Shown here piece by piece: positions 56,282 to 63,288 of a stretch of 64,000 bases of DNA. The number at the start of each line of letters is the position of its first letter. The stretch's first letter is position 1. Under the pieces are notes generated by a model, which ran no database searches, was not told the origin of the DNA, and worked only from the letters and a program-made list of their open reading frames with translations. The DNA is from Candidatus Dormiibacterota bacterium (lineage in GTDB: Bacteria > Chloroflexota > Dormibacteria > Dormibacterales > Dormibacteraceae). The DNA lies in assembly GCA_955652675.1 (NCBI GenBank), contig CATPBP010000019.1, positions 17,513 to 81,512 of the forward strand, in the 5' to 3' direction. A program made the translations under genes and the position numbers.

Positions 56282-57736
56282 GTGAGTCAGAGGCTGACCG
56301 ACGACCCGCCCGGTTATCCTCGGCCCCGAGAGCCCCTGGACCGGAAGACGGTGCTCGCGATCGTCGCGATGGGTGTCGCGGTGATAGTGATCGCCAACGA
56401 TTTCACGGCTCTCAGCGTGGCGCTGCCGGCGATCGAAAAGGACTTTCACTCAGAGCTCGGCACAGTCCAGTGGACCGTGAACGCCTACGCTCTCGTCTTC
56501 GGCGTGCTCATCGTCTCCGGCGGCCGCCTCGCCGACATGTTCGGACGAAAGCGGATGTTCTTCGTCGGTACGGCCATCTTCGCCCTCTTCTCGTTCCTTT
56601 CCGGAGTGGCGCCCAGCGACCTCTGGCTGATCGCCTTCCGCGCCCTGATGGGCATCGGCGGCGCCCTCATGTGGCCGGCCATCCTGGGCATGACCTACTC
56701 CGCTCTGCCGCCGTCGCGGGCGGGGCTGGCCGGCGGCCTGATCCTCGGCGCCGCCGGCTTCGGCAACGCCGTTGGTCCGCTCGTCGGCGGCCTGCTGACG
56801 GACCTACTGAGCTGGCGCTGGATATTCCTGATCAACGTCCCCATTGCGGCCGGCGCCGTGGCGGTGACCTGGGTGGCGATCAAGCAGACCGAGGCACCGA
56901 GTGAGCGCGCACGGCTCGACTACCCCGGGATGGCCACTCTCTCGATCGGGCTGGTGCTTCTACTGCTCGCCCTCGACCAGGCCTCCGACTGGGGTTGGGC
57001 GGACGTCCGGGTGCTGGCCCTGTTCGCCGGCTCCGGGATCCTGCTTGTGGCGTTCGCGCTGATCGAGGGAGGGAGCGGGGCCGCCGCCCTCATCCCCAGC
57101 GACGTGATCTCCAACCGGCCTTTCGCCGCCGCCTGCCTGGCCGTGCTGCTGACCTCGGCCGTCTTCTTCGCGGCGCTCCTCTACCTTCCCCAGCTCATGA
57201 CCCGCGTCCTCGGCTACTCGGCGCTCCAGTCGGGGGCCGGGCTGCTGCCCATGATGGCCACCTTCGCCGCCGTCTCCTTCGCCTCCGGCCCCCTCTACGA
57301 GCGATTTCACGCAAAAGTGGTGGTCTCCTGCGGGGCCGCCGCCATAGCCGCCGGGATATTCGTCCTCTCCATCGCCGACCGGGGCTCCAGCTACCTGCTG
57401 CTGGTGCCGGGGATGCTGGTGCTCGGCGTCGGCATTGGACTCTTCTACGCCGCCGTGACCACGGCGGCGGTCACAGCGCTCGATCCCTCACGCACCTCCC
57501 TGGCCGGCGGGATCGTGTACATGTTCCAGATCGCCGGCGGCTCCATCGGGCTGGGGGTGAACACCGCCATCGTCCTGGCCGGCAGCTCCCTGGCCGCGGG
57601 CATCCAGACCGCCTTCCGGGTCGACACCGTGCTGACTCTCTGCGCCCTGGCGGTCAGCCTGGCCGCCGTCGGCCGCCGCCTCGAGCGCAGTAACCTCTCC
57701 CTCTCCCACCAGACCCACCACCGAACGATCCGTTAG
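56282..57736 (+). CDS. MFS exporter, DHA2 (14-helix) type
   Basis: 484 residues with about fourteen membrane helices. ANDFTALSVALPAIEKDF in helix 1 and GGRLADMFGRKRMF in loop 2-3 are typical of EmrB/QacA drug exporters; PSRAGLAGGLILGAAGFGNA and GPLVGGLL give the antiporter motif C. GTG 56282 is set by the TAGAGT box 7 bases upstream; the much longer open frame before it covers the divergent lipoprotein gene. The exported compound is unknown. Confidence 0.9.
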   Translation: MSQRLTDDPPGYPRPREPLDRKTVLAIVAMGVAVIVIANDFTALSVALPAIEKDFHSELGTVQWTVNAYALVFGVLIVSGGRLADMFGRKRMFFVGTAIFALFSFLSGVAPSDLWLIAFRALMGIGGALMWPAILGMTYSALPPSRAGLAGGLILGAAGFGNAVGPLVGGLLTDLLSWRWIFLINVPIAAGAVAVTWVAIKQTEAPSERARLDYPGMATLSIGLVLLLLALDQASDWGWADVRVLALFAGSGILLVAFALIEGGSGAAALIPSDVISNRPFAAACLAVLLTSAVFFAALLYLPQLMTRVLGYSALQSGAGLLPMMATFAAVSFASGPLYERFHAKVVVSCGAAAIAAGIFVLSIADRGSSYLLLVPGMLVLGVGIGLFYAAVTTAAVTALDPSRTSLAGGIVYMFQIAGGSIGLGVNTAIVLAGSSLAAGIQTAFRVDTVLTLCALAVSLAAVGRRLERSNLSLSHQTHHRTIR

Positions 57737-57740
57737 GCCC

Positions 57741-58568
57741 TCAGCCTTCTCCCCCGGAGGAGGGAGTCTCCTTTAGGAGTTCGTCTACCAGGGCGGCGAA
57801 GCCGGCGGTGCCGGGTTTGCCGATGGTGCGGCCGTGGGCTGCGGCGATGACCTCGGGGGGCGCGCCCTCGACCGCGTAGCCGAGACCGGCCCACTCGATC
57901 ATCGGCAGGTCGTTGCGGCCGTCTCCGACCGCCACGCTCTCCTCATGGCCGACGCCGAGCCGTTCGCAGAGGACCTCCAGCGCCTGTCGCTTGTCGGCGT
58001 TGGGCGCGGTCATCTCGAGATACCGCGGCATCGAAGTGGCCGCGTAGAGCCGGCCGGCCCAGCGTTCCCGGATCTCCGGTAGCAGAACCTCGACAGTTTC
58101 CTGGGGCGCCACGATCACCAGCTTGGGAGTCGTCTCGCTCATCGCCGTATCAAGGTCGGGCACCACGTGGATCTCCATTCCCGCGTGGTTTGCGTACTCC
58201 CGCGCCTCCGGTCGATCGCGTTCCACGATCAGCTCGTCGTTCTTGTAGGCCTGCACGTGGAGATCCCGCTCGCGGCAGAAGCGCACCACCTCCATGGCCA
58301 CTTCGTGGTGCACGCCGTGGTCCAGGAACATAGCGCCGTCAAGCTCCCGGATCTGCGCACCCTGGTAGCAGACGATGGGCTGAGTCAGCCCCAACTTCCG
58401 GACCCAGGGCAGGGCGCCCGGGAAGGGCCGGCCAGTGACCGCCACCACGTTGATTCCGGCGGCCTGGGCTCTTTCCACCGCCTCCACGTCGCGGGGATCC
58501 AGATGCAGGTCGAGGCTGATGAGAGTGCCGTCGAGGTCGGCCGCCAGCAGCCGGTAGCCCGGGCTCAC
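57741..58568 (-). CDS. HAD-IIB (Cof-type) phosphatase
   Basis: 275 residues from GTG 58568. HAD motif I is LLAADLDGTLISLD, motif II VVAVTGRPF, the lysine in TPKLVIVAP, and motif IV VAVGDGRNDLPMIEWAG, with the large C2B cap between. Cof-type enzymes dephosphorylate sugars and cofactor intermediates. Its last codons (ETPSSGGEG) lie in a partial copy of the GC-rich repeat. Final gene of the holB operon, overlapping the dehydrogenase gene by 4 bases. Confidence 0.9.
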   Translation of the reverse strand: MSPGYRLLAADLDGTLISLDLHLDPRDVEAVERAQAAGINVVAVTGRPFPGALPWVRKLGLTQPIVCYQGAQIRELDGAMFLDHGVHHEVAMEVVRFCRERDLHVQAYKNDELIVERDRPEAREYANHAGMEIHVVPDLDTAMSETTPKLVIVAPQETVEVLLPEIRERWAGRLYAATSMPRYLEMTAPNADKRQALEVLCERLGVGHEESVAVGDGRNDLPMIEWAGLGYAVEGAPPEVIAAAHGRTIGKPGTAGFAALVDELLKETPSSGGEG

Positions 58569-59551
58569 TTGTCCAGGACCTCTTGGTTCAGGAGGTTGGG
58601 CGGTCGCTCGCCGCGAAGACCGGCGATCAGGTTGCGGGCCGCGATCGCGCACATCTCGGAGCGGGTACGGACGGAGCCGCTGGCTATATGCGGGGTGAGG
58701 ACCACGTTCTCCAGGCCGAGCAGCGCCGGATGGACCTCCGGCTCCCGCTCGAAGACGTCCAGGCCGGCCGCGAAGATCTGGCCCTCGGCGAGCGCGGCCG
58801 CCAGCGCCGCCTCGTCGACCACCGGTCCGCGCGAGGTGTTGACCAGCACGGCGGTGCGCTTCATCTGCCCCAGTTCCTCGGTGCTGATGAGATGCCGCGT
58901 CTCGTCGGTGAGAGGCACGTGGAGGCTTACGAAGTCCGCCTCCCGCAGGAGCTCGGGCAGCTCCACCCGCCTGGCCCCCAGCTCCTGTTCAACCTCCGGG
59001 GGCAGCGAAACGGCGTCCGTGTAGAGGATTTGCATGTCGAACCCCTTCGCCCGGCGCGCCACGGCGCCCCCGATCCGCCCCACCCCGATCAGGCCCAGGG
59101 TGGCGCCGTGAAGGTCCTGGCCAAGCAGCGTGTCGATCCCCCAGCCATGGAACTCGCCTCGCCGCAGCTCGCGGTCTCCCTCGGCGACACGCCTGCCGGC
59201 CGCCATGAGCAGGGCGAAGGCGAAGTCGGCAGTGGTGTCGGTGAGCACGCCGGGCGTGTTGGTCACCATCACGCCGTGCCGGGTCGCCGCCTCCAGGTCG
59301 ATGTTGTCGAAGCCGACGGCGACATTGGACACGATCTTGAGCCCGGGCAGCGAGAGCACCTCCTCGCCGATCGGGTCCATGACCTGGCTGAGGATGCCCT
59401 GGTAGCCCTCCGCCGCACGCCGGAGGCTGGACTCCTCGAGAGGCTGGCCCTCGGGATAGGAGACCAGCTCGACGACCTCGGCCAGGAGCGCCGGGCCCGG
59501 GTCAAGGATCTTGTGCATGAGAAGCACGCGTGGCCGTCCTTCTGCGCTCAC
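58565..59551 (-). CDS. D-2-hydroxyacid dehydrogenase (glyoxylate reductase-like)
   Basis: 328 residues. The NAD(P) motif is LGLIGVGRIGGAVARRAKG and the catalytic R, E and H lie in VNTSRGPVVDE, VFEREPEVHPAL and NVVLTPHIASG. SNVAVGFDNIDLEAATRHG precedes them. Likely glyoxylate/hydroxypyruvate reductase or a related enzyme. It overlaps both neighbours by 4 bases. Confidence 0.92.
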   Translation of the reverse strand: MSAEGRPRVLLMHKILDPGPALLAEVVELVSYPEGQPLEESSLRRAAEGYQGILSQVMDPIGEEVLSLPGLKIVSNVAVGFDNIDLEAATRHGVMVTNTPGVLTDTTADFAFALLMAAGRRVAEGDRELRRGEFHGWGIDTLLGQDLHGATLGLIGVGRIGGAVARRAKGFDMQILYTDAVSLPPEVEQELGARRVELPELLREADFVSLHVPLTDETRHLISTEELGQMKRTAVLVNTSRGPVVDEAALAAALAEGQIFAAGLDVFEREPEVHPALLGLENVVLTPHIASGSVRTRSEMCAIAARNLIAGLRGERPPNLLNQEVLDK

Positions 59552-60126
59552 GGGTTCAGCCCAAGCTCACCGGCGATCGGCACCAGCGCGTCACGAACGA
59601 CCTCGACGTGCTCCTCGAACGGCACGCCGAGGTCCTCGGCGCCGGCCACCAGCTGCTCGCGGTGCACGGCCCGCGCGAAGGCCTTGTCCTTCATCTTCTT
59701 GCGCACCGTCCGCGCGTCGACCGCGGAGAGCGATCGGTCCGGCTTCACCAGGGCGCAGGCGATGATGAAGCCGCACATCTCGTCCACGGCATAGAGCGCC
59801 TTGCGGATCGGCCGGTCTCTGGGTACGTCCAGGTACTCGGCATGGGAGGCAATGTCCTCGAGGACGTCATCCGGCCAGCCCCGCTCCCGCAGCATCTCGA
59901 TGCCGCGCTGGGGATGCTGCGCGGGGGTGGGGCCGGACTCGTAGTCCCAGTCGTGGATCAGGCCGAGCACTGCCCACCGCTCCTCGTCCTCGCCGAAGCG
60001 TCGCGCGTATGCACGCATCGCGGCCTCGACGCTCCGCATGTGCCTGCGCAGCGTCTCGCTCTGCGTCATCCCGGTGACCAGAGCCCACGCCTCCTCCCGA
60101 GTCGGCTCATGCGTCTTGACCGTCAT
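59548..60126 (-). CDS. HD-domain hydrolase
   Basis: 192 residues from ATG 60126. The HD motif lies in LGLIHDWDYE, with H upstream in RRHMRSVEAAMRAYARRFG and further ligands in IASHAEY and VDEMCGF, as in HDIG-type metal phosphohydrolases. Substrate unknown, probably a nucleotide. Overlaps hisC and the dehydrogenase gene by 4 bases each. Confidence 0.88.
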   Translation of the reverse strand: MTVKTHEPTREEAWALVTGMTQSETLRRHMRSVEAAMRAYARRFGEDEERWAVLGLIHDWDYESGPTPAQHPQRGIEMLRERGWPDDVLEDIASHAEYLDVPRDRPIRKALYAVDEMCGFIIACALVKPDRSLSAVDARTVRKKMKDKAFARAVHREQLVAGAEDLGVPFEEHVEVVRDALVPIAGELGLNP

Positions 60127-61181
60127 GCCATCACCTCCTTGAGAGCCTGAAGCAGCGTCTGGTGCTGCTCGCGGGTGCCGACCGAGACGCGGAACCATCC
60201 CGCGATCGGCTCTCGATCGTAATGGCGCACCAGGATCCGCCGCTCGCGGAGGGCGGCGTGCAAAGTCGCCGCGGGGTGCCGGGCGGGAGGACGCGCGAAG
60301 AGGAAGTTGGTCGCGGATGGCGCGACCTCGAAGCCCACCTCCCGCAGCCGGTCGGCGAGCCAGGCCCTCTCCTGGACCACGTAACCGACCAGCCGGTCGT
60401 GGTGGTCGCGGTCCTGGATGGCGGCGGCCGCCGCCGCGATCGCCAGCCGGTCGAGGTTGTACACGTCCTTCACGGCGTCCAGGGCCTCGACCAGGCCCGG
60501 GTCGCCGAGGGCATAGCCGATGCGCATCCCGGCCAGCGCATAGGACTTGGAGAAGGTGCGCAGCACGAGCAGGTTGGGGACGCGCGCGCGAATCATCTCG
60601 AGGCGATCCTCGGGGGCGAAATCCACGTAGGCCTCATCCAGTACGACCACGCCCGGGGAGGCCTCGACCAGGCCGGCCACAGCCTCGCGATCTAGCCAGG
60701 TCCCGGTGGGCGAGTTGGGGTTGACCAGGAACTTGAGTGGCGCCGGGTCGGCGCCGAAGCCCTCTGGCGGCTCCCACTCCGCGTCGAGGGCGTGTCGGGC
60801 CGGGATTGCCTGGTGGATGGCGCAGAGCGGCTCCAGCAGCGGATAGGTGGGATAGGGGAAAGCGACCCGGTCGCCGGCTCCGGCAAAGGCGCGGAAGCAG
60901 AGCTCGATCAGGTCGTCGGCGCCATTGCCAACCACCACCTGCTCGGGGCGAAGCCCGTGGTAGCTGGCGATCGCCTCGCGCGCCACCAGGCCCAGCGGGT
61001 GGGGGTAAAGACGAAGCCTCTCATCGACCGCCTCCCGGATGGCCGTCAGAACGCGCTCCGACGGCGGCCAGGGCGACTCGTTGGTGTTCAGCTTGACCCA
61101 GCCATCTTCGTCCGGAGGCTGCTGGCCGGCGACATAGGGCTGGAAGCCGCGCAGTGCCGGGCGCAGAAAGCTCGCCGGCAT
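60123..61181 (-). CDS. hisC: Histidinol-phosphate aminotransferase
   Basis: 352 residues, class I/II PLP enzyme. LNTNESPWPPSERV near the start, GNGADDLIELCF, NPNSPTGTW, VVLDEAYVDFAPE, and the PLP lysine K212 in TFSKSYALAGMRIGYALG. It is usually the seventh step of histidine synthesis, but no other his gene is near, and some HisC homologues act on aromatic amino acids. ATG overlaps the holB stop by one base (TGATG). Confidence 0.93.
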   Translation of the reverse strand: MPASFLRPALRGFQPYVAGQQPPDEDGWVKLNTNESPWPPSERVLTAIREAVDERLRLYPHPLGLVAREAIASYHGLRPEQVVVGNGADDLIELCFRAFAGAGDRVAFPYPTYPLLEPLCAIHQAIPARHALDAEWEPPEGFGADPAPLKFLVNPNSPTGTWLDREAVAGLVEASPGVVVLDEAYVDFAPEDRLEMIRARVPNLLVLRTFSKSYALAGMRIGYALGDPGLVEALDAVKDVYNLDRLAIAAAAAAIQDRDHHDRLVGYVVQERAWLADRLREVGFEVAPSATNFLFARPPARHPAATLHAALRERRILVRHYDREPIAGWFRVSVGTREQHQTLLQALKEVMA

Positions 61182-62152
61182 CAGACGCCCACCGCCCGAG
61201 CACCGCCGGCGCGGCGGGCCTCGAGCAGAAAGCACTCGAGCGCCAGGCGCGGGCTGACGTTCTGCTCGTGGTAGCCGAGGGTGTCGTAGGACAGCTCGAG
61301 CAGCCTGGCCCAGTTCCCCATGCGTCCCGGCGTCTCGTCGAGCATCCGGCGGCGCAGCTCGAGCTGCCAGCTGCCGAGGGCGAAGAGCAGGGGGTCCTCG
61401 CTGCTGCGGTCGGAGCTGCGCCAGCTGAAGTTCTCGGCGTCCAGCTCCGCGGCCAGCTTGAGGGCGGCGTCTGCGGGCGCGCCGAAGACCTGCTCGAGCC
61501 GCTCCGCCCACTGCTCGTGCCGCTGGATGACGGAGGCGTCGCCTGCCGCCCGAAGAGCCCAGCCCGGCCGGCCGCGCGACAGGGCGGCGAGCAGGTTCGC
61601 GCGCTCCTCGCTCTCTCCCCGGAGGCGAAGCAGGGCCGCCACCTCCGAGAGCTGCACCGCATGGAAGCTGATCCGCTGGCAGCGCGAGACGACCGTTGGC
61701 AGAACCACGAAGGGCGAGACGCTGGGGGTCGTGAGGATGATCACCCGGCCGGGATGCGGCTCCTCCAGCGTCTTCAGCAGGATGCCCTGGATGGGGTCCG
61801 CCAGCCTGCCCACGTTGCTGATCAGCGCCACCCGGTGGGAGGCGATGCCGGGCTTGAGGGAGAGGAAGGCCTGGAGCGACTGCTGGTGATGGTCGGGCTG
61901 GCGATCGGGAAGGAGGCGGACCTCGTCGATCTTGAGGCTGTCGCGGCGGTCGTCCTCCCAGTAGTCGGGATGCCGGTCGAGCGGAGCCTCCGGCAGCAGG
62001 GCCTGGGCAAGCGCCCGAGCCACAGTCGTCTTGCCGACCGCCGGCTCCCCGACCAAGAGGTAGGCGTGCGCGAGCCGCTGCGATCGCAGCTGGCTGTCCA
62101 GCAGCCGCAGCACGCTGGCGTGTCCGGCGACACCACCGAATAGATCATCCAT
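61181..62152 (-). CDS. holB: DNA polymerase III delta' subunit
   Basis: 323 residues, a clamp-loader AAA+ subunit. Walker A GEPAVGKT (35-42) is followed by KIDEVRLLPDR, VALISNVGRLADPIQGILLK and TLEEPHPGRVIIL; the sensor and collar region follows. The usual tmk neighbour is absent. The ATG at 62152 is preferred over an in-frame TTG at 62161 because the TACCCT box (minus strand, 62169-62164) lies only two bases from the latter. It heads a five-gene operon of overlapping genes with hisC. Confidence 0.9.
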   Translation of the reverse strand: MDDLFGGVAGHASVLRLLDSQLRSQRLAHAYLLVGEPAVGKTTVARALAQALLPEAPLDRHPDYWEDDRRDSLKIDEVRLLPDRQPDHHQQSLQAFLSLKPGIASHRVALISNVGRLADPIQGILLKTLEEPHPGRVIILTTPSVSPFVVLPTVVSRCQRISFHAVQLSEVAALLRLRGESEERANLLAALSRGRPGWALRAAGDASVIQRHEQWAERLEQVFGAPADAALKLAAELDAENFSWRSSDRSSEDPLLFALGSWQLELRRRMLDETPGRMGNWARLLELSYDTLGYHEQNVSPRLALECFLLEARRAGGARAVGV

Positions 62153-62184
62153 GGCCGTCAACTAGGGTAGTTGGTGGACGAAAC

Positions 62185-62213
62185 CGCCCCGTCGAGCGGG
62201 GCGTTATCTTTTC
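62185..62213 (+). terminator. Hairpin with U-rich tail in the sortase leader
   Basis: CGCCCCG-tcgag-CGGGGCG (62185-62203) followed by TTATCTTTTCTT, upstream of the sortase start and within its probable leader. This is the shape of an intrinsic terminator, so it may be an attenuator, or end a short antisense-side transcript. Confidence 0.5.
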
Positions 62214-62230
62214 TTGAGCTGAGAGGGAGA

Positions 62231-62899
62231 ATGTCGAGCCTGGTACGAGGGCGCAAGGCAGTCCTGGCGCCGATCGTGATCGCGGTCGTTGCCATCCTGG
62301 CGGTTTCAGGCTGGCTTCTGGTCGGCCGCACCCCAATCGGGAAGGCAGCGCCCCGACCATCGCATGCGGCTGCCGCCCCCGGCCAACCCTCTGCCCAGCC
62401 CTCCCTGGGTCCCTCGGCCGGCCCGAGCCAGACCTCCCCGGCCCCGCAGGCAGCGGCCGTTCAGCCGGCCCGGCTGCTCATCCCTCGCCTCGGCGTGACG
62501 GCGCCGATCGAGAACAAAGGCATCGACACCCACAACCAGATGGAGGCTCCCGACCGAGCCTTCGACGTCGCCTGGTATCCCTTCACAGCCAAGCCGGGCT
62601 CGGGCGGCAACGCCGTCTTCGCCGGTCACAAGGATTTCGCGGGCGTCGGGCCTGCCGTCTTCTGGCGGCTGGCGGAGCTGACCCGTGGCGACGCCATCGA
62701 GGTGGTCGGCGCAGACCAGAAGCAGCTGAGATACCAGGTCACACAGACCTCCGACTACACACTCTCCACCATCCCGATGCAGTCGGTTCTGGCTCAGAGC
62801 GGGGGCGATCAGATCACTCTCATCACCTGCGCGGGCGACTACAGTCGGGCCGCCGGCTATGACCACCGGCTGGTGGTGCGGGCGCGGCGGATGGCCTGA
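62231..62899 (+). CDS. Class E/F-type sortase
   Basis: 222 residues from ATG 62231, with GAGGGAG upstream. One membrane anchor near the N-terminus (APIVIAVVAILAVSGWLLVG), a Pro/Ala/Ser spacer, then the sortase domain: LLIPRLGVTAPIENKG, H133 in FAGHKDFAG, the nucleophile C200 in ITLITCAGDYS and R213 in YDHRLVVRARR, the complete His-Cys-Arg triad. Sortases cleave a sorting signal and join the protein to the cell wall or another protein. A secreted, Ser/Ala-rich protein is encoded 390 bases downstream and is the obvious candidate substrate. Confidence 0.92.
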   Translation: MSSLVRGRKAVLAPIVIAVVAILAVSGWLLVGRTPIGKAAPRPSHAAAAPGQPSAQPSLGPSAGPSQTSPAPQAAAVQPARLLIPRLGVTAPIENKGIDTHNQMEAPDRAFDVAWYPFTAKPGSGGNAVFAGHKDFAGVGPAVFWRLAELTRGDAIEVVGADQKQLRYQVTQTSDYTLSTIPMQSVLAQSGGDQITLITCAGDYSRAAGYDHRLVVRARRMA

Positions 62900-62923
62900 G
62901 AGTGGGTGATTGCCGCCCCCTCT

Positions 62924-62937
62924 GGGACTAAAGTCAC
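62924..62937. promoter_or_regulatory. DosR-box-like sequence behind the sortase gene
   Basis: GGGACTAAAGTCAC matches 12 of 14 positions of the mycobacterial DosR core GGGACTWWAGTCCC. It stands 350 bases before the secreted protein gene. Position fits an upstream activator site; the match could be chance, and no dosR gene is in the window. Confidence 0.35.
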
Positions 62938-62939
62938 AC

Positions 62940-63288
62940 TCCATTGGGCCCTTTACCTGAGATAGGCTCCTCTCGCCGAGTTCTTTCGTAACCCGGTAAG
63001 CCCTAGCCGCGTTCCTGAACCCAGGGCCTTTGGTCCTGCAGTGCGAAGCGTCAGTGTTTGTAGGAGGGGTAGTACCAAGCTCGACGGGGGGCGAGCTTCC
63101 AACTCGTTGTGTCGGCAGGCGCCGCGCGCCGGCCGGGTGTGTCCTCGCAGTGGTCTGATCGTGACGCATGCCTAGCGCCCGATCCCAGCGGAGTCTGGAA
63201 AGAGAGAAGGGGGGCTCTCAGACCACGGCATCCGTTTGCGGCCCCGGAGCGTCACGGGGTCCATAGGGACTAAGGAGTTGAGGAGGGT
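62940..63288 (+). promoter_or_regulatory. Long, hairpin-rich leader of the secreted protein gene
   Basis: A ~350-base stretch without a gene. Its hairpins in order are CAGGGCC-ttt-GGTCCTG (63022-63038, one G-U pair), AAGCTCG-acgggggg-CGAGCTT (63077-63098), and a long-range pair GTGGTCTGA (63150-63158) with TCAGACCAC (63218-63226) enclosing GAGAG/CTCTC (63202-63219). It ends with GAGGAGGG before a TTG start. I cannot match it to a known riboswitch class. A promoter near TAGGCT (~62960) is possible. Confidence 0.5.
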
